NCBI GenBank assembly: GCA_934045905.1
Contig: OW203762.1
Coordinates: 10,755,647-10,819,646 of the forward strand
Reading direction: 5' to 3'
Length of the DNA: 64,000 nt
From: Leuctra nigra
Taxonomy: Eukaryota > Arthropoda > Insecta > Plecoptera > Leuctridae
How positions within the stretch are numbered: position 1 is the first letter of the stretch; each line of letters starts with the position of its first letter. The notes below the pieces were generated by a model. That model was not told the DNA's origin and ran no database searches. It was given only the letters and a program-made list of their open reading frames with translations. Shown in pieces: positions 12,401 through 21,556 of the stretch. The translations under genes were made by a program, and so were the position numbers.

Positions 12401-14975
12401 GCTAATTTTGAATATAAATCTTATACGGACAATATTTATACGGACAATACGTGACAATATTGTGCAACCTACTTCATACAATTCCATGCAGAACTGCTAC
12501 CTCTTCATGACGAGTATTTTGTTTTTGTTTTAGACCACATTGTTGTATTGCGAAAAGGCGGCTTCCCTGTAGCTGTGTATCCGACAATCAACGATTCATC
12601 TCGGAGAGTTTATATAGAAGATTTGGAAATCCCTGCCGACAGTCAGATGTAAGTTACAGTTAATTTTCCATAAAACGTTTTGGAGGACTTTAAATGAACG
12701 TTTACCTCAGCGGAAATGTTACCAACATCTTATTATTTCAAAGATGCCGATAAATAGTCTGTATAATGGCAAACAGTGATGTGCTACTGCCTTAAGGGGG
12801 CTGAGTCGATCAACCATTTTTTCAGATAGGGTTCAATTTTGCTGTACTCACTCATTGGTGTCCCCTAAACAACACTTCAAAAAATAAAATACTTCCCGTA
12901 TCTAGTTTTCGAGATAGGCGAATAAGAAATAAGTATTTTCCCCATGTTATCTTATGGCAGGTTTGAAAAATTTGCTACAAATGAAGATTTTATTTAATTG
13001 GCCCGATAGATTTTCAAAAAACCTATATAAGAAAGAATCTTTGATCTATTTACTTTCATTAAAAAAATATAAACAATATCATCATGTGCTAAATAAAAAG
13101 TTGTAGGCGATTCAATTCAAATTGCGAATCAAGTCAAAATACTTTTGGCAACACGGGAGTGCTCAAGGTAGTTAGAAGGCCTACTAAAGATACTTTGACT
13201 TTTCATGAAACCTCAGGTGTAACCTCCAGCAAGCTCATCCATCATGATTCCACACAAATTCAAATTTCCAAAGTACGATGTTGCCATATTGTACCGTATT
13301 GTTAACATTAGAGATGGGCCGATTCCAAAATTTCACGATTCCGATTCCGATACCGATTCTTAGCTCCGATTCTTGCGATTCCGATTCCGATTCTTCACAA
13401 ATACCTACAAACCTCACTGTATTTATCACCATTTGTATTTTGCCCTCAGGTAAGTAATTAAAAAATCAAAAAAGTGGTAAGAAAACAACATTTTAATGTA
13501 TTTTTAATGTGTTAGATCTTTAATTTTGTTTGAAAGTAAGTTGTAATACAAGGAATTGTGCTTTGGCGATGTTTTTAACCTAAAATATCAAGCTAATAGG
13601 GCGGGGTTTTCAAAAAGAATCGGAATCGCTAAAATATGGACAGGAATCGGAGAATCGCGATTCTTCCGATTCCACTGGAATCGGTGGAATCGCGAAAATC
13701 GGAATCGGCCCATCTCTAGTTAAAATTATAGAAAAGTCTTCAATATCCAATTCAAAACTAACTTCTTTGTGGCATTAATACTGCTCTAAATAATAAGATA
13801 ACGTATAAATACCATTTAAATGTTGTCTATTTCAACCAATGTTTCAACTACCCAGTATATTATAAAAGTAAATTATGTGCTAAAAGAATTTATAAACGTG
13901 ATTTTTTTACACTTAATAAATTAGTGAAAGCTCTCCAATACTTTAGAAAATCGATTGATCCAGCCACCTTAATACCCCTTCTACACGCTCACTTTAATAT
14001 AGTATGTTAAACATACATTTAAATGACGTCTCACTTTAGCACGTCTACACACTCACTTTATCTATTGACGCACTATCTGGTGACGATTCTGTAATTATTA
14101 CCTTAATTTGTCGATTCAGTGCAGTGTTATTCTAATGACAGTGAGGAGATTTCACATGAATGGTCCAGTGAAGTTATTTCCAAAATATGTTCCAGCTGTC
14201 AGTTCAAGTTGAAAACAAAATCACTCTTGGATGACATAGCCTCACTTTTAACACTCATAAGCACTTATTTATTATTTTAAAATTGTTTTGAGCCTTTGTG
14301 TTAGGTTAAAAAGTATTATTAAATAGCACGCAACACACTTACAAATTCAATGAAACATTTTAACTTGAATATGTATACAATTTTACTATTAAATCTAGAA
14401 CTGAAGAAGAACAAAAGCGAATCGTTTTTAAAAATAATCTCGCGAGATCTCGCGTCTTGCGTTAAACATAGGTTAAACATAGGTCCGTCGCGCACTTGAA
14501 GTGCGGTGTCATTTAAGGGAAGCTTGATCATCTACACGGTGTACTTAAAGTGAGAGGCTACTAAAGTCCTATGTTAAAGTGAGCGTGTAGAAGGGGTATA
14601 ATGGAAAAATCCTATGATAAATGTGTGTCTAGTCAAATAATTTATAAAAAAATAACAGAACTGTATAATATCTTTTGAGTTGAGAATGCTTTAGTGCAAT
14701 TTGCAACATCGTGTCTGCGTGCAATAACATGACCTCGATCGCGTTACAGCGTGGTTGTGATGGGTTTCCACCAAGGCTGCTACTCGGTCAACTGCTCTCG
14801 ACTGCGAGGCGTCTACAGCCTGAAAGTCCGCTGTCTCGAGTCTCTCGGCCACTCGCTCGTGCCGGTCTCGCTGCGGGCGTGGACCGCGCTGCCCGAGCAC
14901 GAGAAGATCCCGTTCCTCATGCAGAGCGTCAAGCTCAAGTGCGAGGCGCATCGAGACATGACGGCCTTGCAATAG
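448..14975 (+). CDS. FAST kinase domain-containing (FAST/RAP) mitochondrial protein, 5' end outside window
   Basis: Seven exons join in frame: 448-616, 866-1586, 1666-1851, 11201-11321, 11623-11850, 12534-12648 and 14750-14975 (stop TAG). All have GT donors and AG acceptors and matching phases, giving about 588 residues. The first exon enters at phase 1 from an upstream exon outside the window, so the start and any mitochondrial targeting peptide are not visible. The helical-repeat middle, the YNLLDHLQLLLLYQ region and the C-terminal block (HIVVLRKGGFPVAVYP, later RGVYSLKVRCLESLGH and VPVSLRAW) fit the FAST_1/FAST_2 and RAP domains of the FASTKD family, which acts in mitochondrial RNA processing and stability. 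The exact paralogue (FASTKD1-5/TBRG4) is not settled. The intron between 1851 and 11201 is swollen by nested retroelements, but its splice sites are intact. The gene converges on COX18. Confidence 0.85.
2325..2375 (-). ncRNA. candidate hammerhead ribozyme core, left pLTR of the Penelope element
   Basis: On the minus strand CTGAGGA (2365-2359) is followed by a perfect 6-bp hairpin, GGCGAA/TTCGCC with loop ACTAAC, and then GAAACGTCGT. This order (CUGANGA, stem II, GAAA) matches hammerhead cores, and PLE terminal repeats are known to carry minimal type I hammerheads. Stem III would be very short, and the residue beside stem II is not the usual G-C pair, so activity is an inference. Confidence 0.55.
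2542..2928 (+). mobile_element. 5'-truncated Jockey LINE 3' end inside the left Penelope repeat
   Basis: This stretch is a direct copy of 10605-10980, the last codons of the Jockey RT ORF (LQRVQNKVGKLILGVPRF region) plus the 3' UTR with CCAATCAGCCAGAAGGAGGA. It replaces about 45 bp of the Penelope inverted repeat, which resumes at AGCTGCTCGCGGG. It ends in a short (GAT)n run, the expected LINE tail. Confidence 0.85.
2920..5232 (+). CDS. Penelope reverse transcriptase-GIY-YIG endonuclease ORF
   Basis: The open frame encodes 770 residues. PADKGNATVVL (about residue 188) and SLDVVSLFTNIP (about 327) open the RT. GAPMGSPLSP (about 381) and RYVDDTF (about 417, catalytic YxDD) are the core motifs, and YRKPTHTDRYL follows. 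GVYEVPC...TYIGQTGR (about 617-636) is the GIY-YIG endonuclease, with a downstream H/E-containing segment (LKEHRRAV). This RT plus C-terminal GIY-YIG order defines Penelope proteins. The first ~67 codons are the inverted copy of the C-terminal coding region, so the true start is probably further in, near 3125-3200. The frame has no stop, so the element may be recently active. Confidence 0.9.
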   Translation: MMMKLLAGSRRCLGLGRGSSSRLGARVLMVVPGSAPTLVSRRGGDEGCRPACSCCAGGARSRRLRVESCWIKRNQHNATNTQPTQPTLDQDRVVINASSVELSPEARSALAKGLNFAIAPERLPTERIVCGVEAAVRWLPPPVAEQLRQDTAAILRTAKPPKRNIPAAELRALRELKKNKEVITLPADKGNATVVLSASRYREQMSDLLADPAYKELKKNPTQALERRTRKKIEKSELHEDDQKKLIPHPNTSRVPRLYGKPKIHKPGMPLRPIVSAVNSATHPLAKYLARWLQPFVEKADSYVRDSTHFVELLQGMKLNTEDMLISLDVVSLFTNIPVPEALDILQEKYRQSTDTIELVRHCMTTTYFLYDGRYYKQVQGAPMGSPLSPVLANLYMTDFEIRVLQSAPLKPRVWLRYVDDTFIVWQHGADTLADFLDHTNSVHASIQFTMEKEADGQLPFLDCLVKRKSDGTIGHTVYRKPTHTDRYLSATSHHHPTQIRSVANTLASRSLRIADSEHLEAERRTLHEALLKNGYPNRVIHKAWQRQATPQPEPPDTEEPPAARAGLAFLPYVKGTTDRIAKLLGTANIKTVFTTDTKIGQMVNTGKDRIHLEGKGVYEVPCEDCSQTYIGQTGRYMSTHLKEHRRAVDRLKTTSSLAQHVTATSHNIDFEGTQSLVNIGSRGLRTLREAVEIERRPHNMNRRDDSLHLPHAWKPALARILVPPSRREPRDVKTNLAQGQDIADYPRAADCPAANTRAAKRARANKNPA
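5640..6191 (+). pseudogene. Jockey ORF1 (gag-like), N-terminal part, interrupted
   Basis: A good ATG follows the 5' UTR. The product is basic and low in complexity (RRRNEQ, KRKKVGRPKSRPKP), as in the N terminus of Jockey-type ORF1 nucleic-acid chaperones. It ends at FLDAVCKEDYQWRLVTQK, where foreign DNA begins. The remainder resumes near 7265. Confidence 0.75.
6192..7260. mobile_element. about 1.07-kb insertion of unknown type in Jockey ORF1
   Basis: This block separates the two halves of ORF1 and is AT-rich in its first two thirds, unlike the GC-rich LINE coding sequence around it. It starts with a G/C-rich stretch (6234-6290). It contains an open frame of 94 codons (6704-6988) that I do not recognise. 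I could not identify terminal repeats or a target duplication, so both edges are approximate. Confidence 0.5.
7261..8176 (+). pseudogene. Jockey ORF1, C-terminal part with three CCHC zinc knuckles
   Basis: After an RRM-like region (VFVLRGLPMNTDPDDIRRDL) come CFACQRVGHTAQFC (CX2CX4HX4C), CVICGEEHDAKVC and CVNCGGEHPASYRGC. That is the knuckle series of Jockey/I-group ORF1 proteins, which bind element RNA. A proline-rich tail follows. The frame overlaps the ORF2 start (8145) by about 30 bp, as in other Jockey elements. The N-terminal half lies upstream of the insertion. Confidence 0.85.
8145..10849 (+). pseudogene. Jockey ORF2: endonuclease-reverse transcriptase, one frameshift
   Basis: The AP-type endonuclease opens with TIAMWNANSIRGRRDEL and has LLSETHL. 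At about 8590-8605 the GD[FM]N motif is lost: GD is followed by a small deletion and the frame shifts, so the 8145 frame stops at 8643. The endonuclease resumes in another frame (WNSRVYNTRGQRL) and runs into the RT. RT motifs are NRKAPGMDGI, FLDVAKAFDRV, AGVPQGSIMAP and FYADDAAVS (YADD catalytic). The C terminus (LGVVLDAKMTWRAH, LQRVQNKVGKL) is Jockey-like. The damaged endonuclease implies the copy is dead. Confidence 0.9.
11010..11060 (+). ncRNA. candidate hammerhead ribozyme core, right pLTR of the Penelope element
   Basis: CTGAGGA (11017-11023) is followed by GGCGAAACTAACTTTGCC and GAAACGTCGT. It is the same core as in the left repeat, with one base change in stem II (TTTGCC instead of TTCGCC) that weakens the stem. 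Confidence 0.5.
11938..12151. mobile_element. MITE, family with TACACTCGGCCAAAC ends
   Basis: The ends TACACTCGGCCAAAC and GTTTGGCCGAGTGTA are inverted, and the inversion extends about 35 bp inward (ATTGATCGTTGATCAAATTT). A second, well-conserved copy lies at 20582-20797 inside a LINE. It is in the FAST-gene intron after 11850. Confidence 0.8.
12790..13972. mobile_element. possible MITE with imperfect CCTTAAGG-GGCTG ends
   Basis: The left end CTTAAGGGGGCTGAGTCGATC and the reverse complement of the right end (TTAAGGTGGCTGGATCAATC) are similar but imperfect. The interior is AT-rich with no gene and contains another MITE. It lies in the FAST-gene intron after 12648. Confidence 0.45.
13309..13718. 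mobile_element. MITE with TAGAGATGGGCCGATTCC ends
   Basis: TAGAGATGGGCCGATTCC (13309) is inverted at GGAATCGGCCCATCTCTA (to 13718). Both sub-terminal regions are dense in GATTCCGATTCC repeats in opposite orientation. It is nested within the putative element 12790-13972. Confidence 0.75.
13973..14598. mobile_element. MITE with TACCCCTTCTACACGCTCAC ends
   Basis: TACCCCTTCTACACGCTCAC at the left is inverted at GTGAGCGTGTAGAAGGGGTA on the right, with TA on both sides (TAA/TAA context). Further internal copies of the CACTTTA motif sit near both ends. It is the last insertion before the FAST-gene terminal exon. Confidence 0.8.
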
Positions 14976-15964
14976 ATTGTTACTTCGAGGTATAATAAAT
15001 TATCATGACCCGTGGAAAAGGCTTTTACCAGTAATTTGTTTCTGAAATAAATTTTGGTAGGTACCTGCAGCGTAGACATAAAAATAACACATTTCAAAAA
15101 AAAATCTGTGTCCATTATTATTAGGTACTGTACTGTGTCAAGAACACTTTTAGGGCTCCTTTACAGAATGTTGTTTTGAATTTTGAGAAGGCCTTTGTTT
15201 TATCGTTTAACCAACAAATCAAAAAGTATTTTATTTTTCTTGGTCAGAGAGTAAATTAATTATGCAATCTTCTGATATGTTTACAATAAACAAATTTCAG
15301 CAAAGCAATGTCGGAACTTTTCTTTCCAGCCTACAATTGTGCAATGGGCTTGTTCATGCAAAACTACTGTTAGATGGTGTTGCTGTTCCAAAAACTTAAA
15401 GAGCCAATCAAATGTCAATCAAAGAGAAGAGCCAATCAAAATGCAGAGCAGAAAAGGAATATTTTTAACCTTTAGTGGGAGACAGCTGTACCTACTGGCT
15501 CTGCGCTGCTAGCACCGCGAGTGAGAGCAAATGGCAGTGAACAGTCTATTGACAAGTGTACATAGGTTTTGGCAAACTCCAAATTAATACTAGCATAGAT
15601 ATGTAATGAAATGAATAATTTGGTAGAGTTTTTGTCTATTGAAATATATTTTTATTAAAAATTTAACCTAATGTCCTACAGGTGTCCAAAAGAATTAATA
15701 AAAAAAATTATTTGGTTTTAACAATTCAATTAAATAATCAAAACAATTCAGTGTGAAAATACTGGTTATGTTGGCTGTTCTCATCGCAATCATCAGTCCA
15801 AGATATCTTACAGGAGTGTTTAAAATCCAATGTTGGTCTCTGCCTTTTAATGCCAAGTTTGACGTACAATAAAAAAATATATATATTTTTGTGCACAAAA
15901 CGAACTGCAATTTTAAACGAAAGGAAAAAATGTCTCACTTTATGAAGTCATCCGTAGTTCTTTC

Positions 15965-17495
15965 TTACGACTTGACAGAGAATGGTTTTGTGATCCAAGC
16001 AGTTCGCTCAAGAATCTTGGCGGCAACGTGTTGATACGGTTCCGCCAACTGACTAGCCGTATGCGGTACGCCGGTAAAGCGTTTCACTTTCGGAGACATT
16101 AGCAACAGATTCTGAGCCAATCCAAATGCAGTCGAAGTTGTCCAGTACAAACACAGACACTGAAACAAGAGCATACTGTCAGTTACTGATTGTGTCGACG
16201 ACGTTTCAATCTTTGAGCTTCAGACTTACCGCTGGAACATTGGCAGCTATTGGGATCATCACAATACTGAAACCTCGGAAGAAGTTTGTGGCAATTGTTT
16301 GAAGTTTACTCGACTTATTCACTCGGGTCATAGCTTGAAGTTCGATGATAGCAAGATTAAGGACACCGAATGTCACCGGTAATATCAGAGAAGAATCGAC
16401 GACTGTGAGGTTTGGGATCCAACCGAAACCACCGACAGTAAGTTCCAAGCAGAGAAGCTGTGCAGCTAAAACAAGAGTATTAATTTAAACTGAACGTTGT
16501 GATGTTTTGTGAACGTTGTGGATGTTTTGTCAAATTAAAGACTAGGCTAATAAAGTTACCTGTGTCTGGATTTGGTAACATGTAGACGAGATTTCTAAGA
16601 GCAGATGAAAAACAAATCCACATAGGAATTTGAACCCACAGAGGTAAACTTGCTTTAAATGGGTGACAATTGTCTCGGATTATTAACTTTTTCCATTGTT
16701 TCTTTAGCTGCAAAATAAGAAGTGTGACTCAAACACAATGTACGGCACATGACTAAGCGCGTTTGCTATATGAAGAAATCAGTAAGAACTTATTACCGAG
16801 CGGTTGTACACAGTTCGAGCTTCTTTTTCAGTCCAGTTATATTTTTTTATGGCGTACGCTGTTTCTCTCTTTAACTCTTTGACTATGTCAGGCATTTCCA
16901 ATGTTAAGTTTTCTACTTTTGCTAATATATAGTTCTGGAAGAAGATTTGCATGATAAGACAAGAAAATTAGTATAAAATACCAATTGAGACTTCTTTATA
17001 TTTTATACATACTTGATAAATTGCAAATGGCATTGTGACGAACGTTCTTAGAACGATCGTTGTGAATATAATTGAAGCCCACCACGGCAGACCTGTAGTA
17101 TTGTGAACAGCCACAAAGAAATCCTGGCAATAGCCAACAGCTGAACTCTCCGACAACGATTTAAACCATCCGGCTTGCGTTTCTGCGATCGATTGAATTG
17201 AGAAATTTCTATGTTGCACATTATGATGGTTTTTGGATGGAGGTGTTAGAAATAAATATCTGTTTGGGCTCGAACATATAGCAAACGATGAGCACCTGCT
17301 ATGTAAAACATTTTGATATGAAATGTTATGATAGCTGGATCTAGATCTAAAATTATCTAACCTTAACCTAGAAATATTAATTCGATTTCTAATATCTGGT
17401 TGAATTTCTACATTTCTCAAGTTTGAACTAATTTGAGACTTGTAAGTAAATAAATGGAGTGGCGTTTGCTTCACATTTCGTGAGTAACGATACAT
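15965..17495 (-). CDS. COX18: cytochrome c oxidase assembly protein COX18 (Oxa1/YidC family)
   Basis: Five exons on the minus strand (17013-17495, 16797-16934, 16560-16707, 16230-16465, 15965-16159) join to 1200 bp, 399 residues and a TAA stop, with consistent phases and GT-AG sites. The first ~110 residues are basic and serine-rich, as a mitochondrial presequence should be. TGLPWWASI and VLRTFVTMPFAIYQ form the first membrane segment. YILAKVENL, RDNCHPFKA and LPLWVQIPMWI are hallmark COX18 stretches, followed by GGFGWIPNLTVVDSS, a third segment ending FSIVMIPIAANVPA, and YWTTSTAFGLAQNLLL. COX18 inserts the COX2 C-terminal tail across the inner mitochondrial membrane. It lies tail-to-tail with the FAST gene. 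Confidence 0.93.
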
Positions 17496-17989
17496 ATTAA
17501 CGGAGAAATCACGAAATGTTGTATTTTCTGTTTACTGTATGATTTTCGTCCACCATTATTAATTTTTGTTGTGTGTGTTGGTAACATTTCCACTGCCTTC
17601 TTATTCAACATTTTCAAGAAGGCAGTGTTCAAGCAAAGAATGAAGCGGATTGGTCAGTTTGAGTGATTTTAGGTTAGGCGGGAAAAAATGAACGTATTTT
17701 ATTTCGTAAAATTTTTATTGTCATTTTCTCGCGTTAACCAAGCCAAATGTTAAAAATGTAAATCTATTCAATAAACAATGATTCGTATGAAATTAAATCA
17801 ACATAATATCTAACACAATAATAATATGGCAATTATGTATTTAAAAACAAGAACAATGCAGAAGCTGTCTAGATCTATATTCAAGTAAAGTCAACATTAG
17901 TTTTCATTCTATGAGGTCATCACTTGTCGATTTAGTCATCCTCAGATTAACGTTGTAACACGTTACATGACGTTTTAGTAATTCACATA

Positions 17990-18665
17990 TTAAGTTTCTT
18001 TTACTGTCAGCGTCTCAAAATCATCAAACCCACAATACGTCCTGTAAAGAGAAAAACATACATTTTAATTTTCTTCATCTTTATGGTCTATGATTGTAAA
18101 ATAACTACTATAACAACTCACTGTTCCAGCAACTTTCCTCGCGCATGCGTGTAAGTCAAACGCGAGTTGGCAAGCATTGGGCGCAGCTGGAAAATTAAAA
18201 AAAGAGCCTATTTCTTAGAAAACTTGATATGTTTACCCTTAGTAAATTATTGCAAACGACTTTGTTAACGTTTGTTCACAAAAAGGCTTTGTTTGTGCTA
18301 TAGGCGTGCGCAGAAACTTTTCATCAGGTATGGGAGGCCATTGGTATGGTCATGGTATGGCACAGTCCTAAAATTAGCTCCGCGGTTTTTTTATTATCAG
18401 CTTTCGCATAGGAAGGTTTAAACCACCTACCCGATCGGACGGACGGACATTAGACACAACACACTGATCAGTGTGACTGAGTAATGTCCGTCCGTCCGAT
18501 CGGGTAGCTCAGTTGGTAGAGATCTCGCCCGGCAGGTGAGAGGTCCCGGGTTCGAGCCCCGGTTCGGTCGGATATTTTTCACAACACACATACCTTCATA
18601 TCATCCTGACTCCATGGAATTTTTCCAAAGAAACCTACATTCTCAATGTCATTGGTTGTTGCCAT
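17990..18665 (-). CDS. small three-exon gene of unknown function (62 residues as read here)
   Basis: Exons 18594-18665, 18122-18186 and 17990-18041 join in phase (0, then 2/1) with good GT-AG sites and a TAA stop. The product begins MATTNDIENVGFFGKIPWS and ends TYCGFDDFETLTVKET. I do not recognise it. A pyrimidine-rich stretch and AG (CTAACTTTAG) sit just upstream of the ATG and keep the frame open (DCIVM). The segment may therefore be the C-terminal end of a longer gene whose earlier exons lie at higher coordinates. Part of the first exon recurs in a repeat at 39475-39525, and the first intron contains a tRNA-like cassette. Confidence 0.6.
18424..18570 (+). repeat. tRNA-like cassette with adjoining palindrome
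   Basis: 18498-18570 folds as a tRNA-like cloverleaf with box A TAGCTCAGTTGGTAGAG and box B GGTTCGAGCCC. The anticodon loop reads CCGGCAG, lacking U33, and the D stem is imperfect. The GGACGGACGGACATTA sequence before it is inverted as TAATGTCCGTCCGTCC, giving a palindrome around 18430-18510. Related cassettes lie at 39385 and 39950, so this is a repeat and not a functional tRNA gene. Confidence 0.7.
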
Positions 18666-19222
18666 GACAATACAGTCCTAAAGTTAGGAGAGTATTGAAA
18701 GACTGGCCCTTAATTGACAAAACTTCGTGACTCCACTGGCTGAAATTCTAATTCATTAGTTAAATTTATTAACTTCCATATTTATGATTATTTATGAGAA
18801 ATAGGTTGACTACCTATTGATTTTGTTAAATTGTGTTGACCTATAATTTTCTGGGTTGTTTTTGTCCCCTTTTTTGTGTATAGGTATTGTCAAGCTGCAT
18901 TTCCAGTCGTCCGGGACTTTTCTTTCACTCATTACTTTATTGAAAAGGTCTTGCACATGATTCTGTAATGAGCCTCCACCGTACCTAATCATTTCATTGT
19001 AGATACCATCTGGACCTGCAGCTTTCCGGTTACTCATTCTTGAGATTGCATTCGTTATCTTGTTTGGCGAGAATACAATATCTTCATTAATGCTATAGTC
19101 GTCATTATTTCCATTTTTTTGTCCGAGTTGCTGAATTTCAGATGCAGTAAGAGTGGAGTACAGTGATGTAAAACTTTCATACCACTGACTGGCATCTATA
19201 TTATTTATAACAACATACTCGT

Positions 19223-19757
19223 TTATTTCCTTTTTTGTTTCCTAAGCATTTTCCAGATACTTCTTTGTATTCCATACATATCATATTCTAAGTCCTTAGT
19301 ATATTTTTCCCAATATTGTTCCTTTAATTTCCTAATTTCCCTACTAACTCTGTTCCTCACTAGTGTATACTTATGGTACTCATTAGGAATTGGGTTGGAC
19401 TTGTATGCCAAGAATGCCTTCTTCTTCTCTTCTGCTAGAATCTTAACGCTTTCGTCATACCAAGGGGTCTTTCGGTTCCCTGTATTACTAGATGTTATCC
19501 TAGTTCCCAGTGCCTCGTTCGCTGCTGACTGTAAGCTCAATTTCATTTTCGTCCATGTTTCATCCGCTGAACATCCCTGTGTAATTCGATTAGCGATTAA
19601 CTTTTCTTCTAATCTTGACTTGTAGAGGTATTGGGTGCTGGACGTTGCAATTCTTTCAATATTCAACATCTCTCTGCATACTGGTGTAACTTTCTTTAAT
19701 CTAATTTTGAGATTCATCTTGCATAAAACTAAACCATGATCGGAGCTTTCGCAACCC
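19223..19757 (-). pseudogene. inverted 5' half of the LINE ORF (endonuclease end to pre-RT linker)
   Basis: SSDHGLVLCKMNL is the typical end of an AP endonuclease domain, followed by a lysine-rich linker (TPWYDESVKILAEEKKKAF). Translation continues through a frame break to RT motif 0 (18835-19037). It is transcriptionally opposite to the rest of the element, so no intact ORF exists. Confidence 0.8.
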
Positions 19758-21160
19758 AAAAAAACAACCCAGAAAATTATCGCGGTATCACGTTAATGAA
19801 TTCCGTAGCAAAGTTGTTCACGGCAGTAATAAAATATGAGCTCCAAGAAAGAATAAGCATTGCAGAGGAACAACAAGGGTTCAGGAAGAACAGAAGCACA
19901 ATTGACCCGATTTTCATGTTACGGCAATTAGTAGAAAAGGCCATAGAGTATGATCACCCATTGTTTCTCTGCTTTGTAGATTTTAAAAAAGCCTTTGATA
20001 GGGTGCAGAAATATGATGTCCTAAATATATTAAAAGAACACGGCATACCGCGCGCTATTATTGATGTAATCGATGATATTAATACGGGTAGCACCACCAG
20101 GGTGATAACATCCAATGGCAGAACTGAGCCTATATTAATAAGAAAAGGCATTAGGCAGGGTGACTCCCTCAGCCCCTTTCTCTTTAATTTGGTGATGAAC
20201 AAACTAATAGAGGCGGTTAAATGCAAAGATGGCTACAAGTTGGGCAATAGCAATGTAAACATTATATGTTTTGCTGACGATGCAGTTTTGCTGGCTAATA
20301 GTGAAGACAATCTGCAGCGATTACTTCATCAATTTAATATAACTGGAAAAACATATAACATGGAAATATCTGTTGAAAAGACCAAAACAATGGTAATAAG
20401 CAAGACGCCAGTTAGGTGTAAATTGGAAATTGATGGGAGTATAGTCGAGCAAGTTATGTCTTTCAAATATCTAGGTGTAGATATAACAAGCAGCAGAGAC
20501 TTACTTCGTGAAGTTCAGCAGCAATCAATGAAAGCGGCGCAGGTAGCGGGATATCTGAGAAGCACTATTTGGAGGAATAAGTACACTCGGCCAAACAAAA
20601 CTTGAACATTGACCAAATTTGAATGACTGCTGGTCATGTCCCATAACCAATCAAAGCTTGTTATTATCATTGAAATGTGAGGTCACCTACTAGAGTGAGA
20701 CAATGAGATCGCTTAGACTGACTTCTGATGGTGCGATCTTACATTTATCAGCCTATCAGATTTATTGAACGTTCAAGTTTTGTTTGGCCAAGTGTACATG
20801 CGTAGAGAATGCAAGAGCAGAATTTATAAAGTGATGGTGCGTCCGGTCTTGACATACGCAGCCGAAACCAGAGCGGAGACAGCAAAAACAAAGCAAAAGG
20901 CTAGGACTGTCGAGATGAGAGTTCTAATATCCATAGCAGGAGTCACGCTTCTGGACTGTCAAAGAAGTGATAATATTAGGGAGCAATGTGGCGTTCAAGA
21001 CGTGGTGAAATGGAATAAGATCAGGAAGAAGGAATGGAACAGCCATGTGGAGAGGATGGGAGATGAGCGACTTGCCCGCATTTGTAAACAGGGACGACCT
21101 TCGGGGAGAAGACTACCAGGACGACCGCTCAAGAGATGGGCAGATAGCTGGCAATCCTAG
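19758..21160 (+). pseudogene. 3' half of the LINE ORF (RT palm and C terminus), MITE-interrupted
   Basis: The frame carries RT motifs QGFRKNRST, FVDFKKAFD, IRQGDSLSP and FADDAVLLA. It is cut at RNKY (20581) by a 216-bp MITE and resumes as RECKSRIYKVMVRPVLTYAA at about 20800. The end, HVERMGDERLARI and GRPLKRWADSW, is the usual RTE-like C terminus. Confidence 0.88.
20582..20797. mobile_element. MITE, TACACTCGGCCAAAC family, inserted in the LINE
   Basis: It is the second copy of the element at 11938-12151: ends TACACTCGGCCAAACAAAAC and GTTTTGTTTGGCCAAGTGTA. It splits the LINE reading frame, so it arrived after the LINE. Confidence 0.85.
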
Positions 21161-21285
21161 TCCTAGAGGAGAAAAGAAGAAGAGGCCGAGCAACAGGAGG
21201 AATCTCCTAGCTAACAGAAAAAGAAGAAGAAGAAGAGTGTTGACCTATTGGGGATTACATACAATCGTTCATATACTACAGGTTT

Positions 21286-21508
21286 AGTTCAAGCTTGTTG
21301 AAATCCTCGGTGATTTTTTCCGAAAAGGTCTATATTTTTCTGATCTTTAGTGGTTCGCCCAACCGGCAGAATCTCTCCTCATCAACACTGATTTGCCAAT
21401 GAAAAGAGAACTCCACGCCATCTACCGCTAGGGAGAACAACTAAATATCTGACAAATATAGACCTTTTCCAAAACATATCGCCGAGGATTTAAACAAAGC
21501 TTGAAATT
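21286..21508. mobile_element. MITE with TTCAAGCTT...AGGTCTATATTT ends
   Basis: The left arm TTCAAGCTTGTTGAAATCCTCGG... and the reverse complement of the right end match over about 50 bp with small differences, both reaching AAAAGGTCTATATTT. The middle has no gene. It lies downstream of the last recognisable OBP1 exon. Confidence 0.7.
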
Positions 21509-21556
21509 AGTGTGCTTGAACTTTCCCTGTGAACTATACAATGTACTTGTGCTTAC

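Larger units (their letters stand above)
18845..21236. mobile_element. RTE-like LINE with inverted 5' half (twin-primed insertion)
   Basis: The element is bounded by 12-bp direct repeats GTGTTGACCTAT (18833-18844 and 21237-21248). Its 5' half (late endonuclease SSDHGLVL, then the RT start RKAAGPDGIYNEM) is on the minus strand, 19757 down to 18845. From about 19758 the 3' half runs on the plus strand: NNPENYRGITLMN, FVDFKKAFDRV, GIRQGDSLSPFLF, FADDAVLLAN, and the C terminus with PLKRWADSW. Both halves share AAACAACCCAGAAAATTAT. A MITE interrupts the plus-strand half. Confidence 0.9.
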
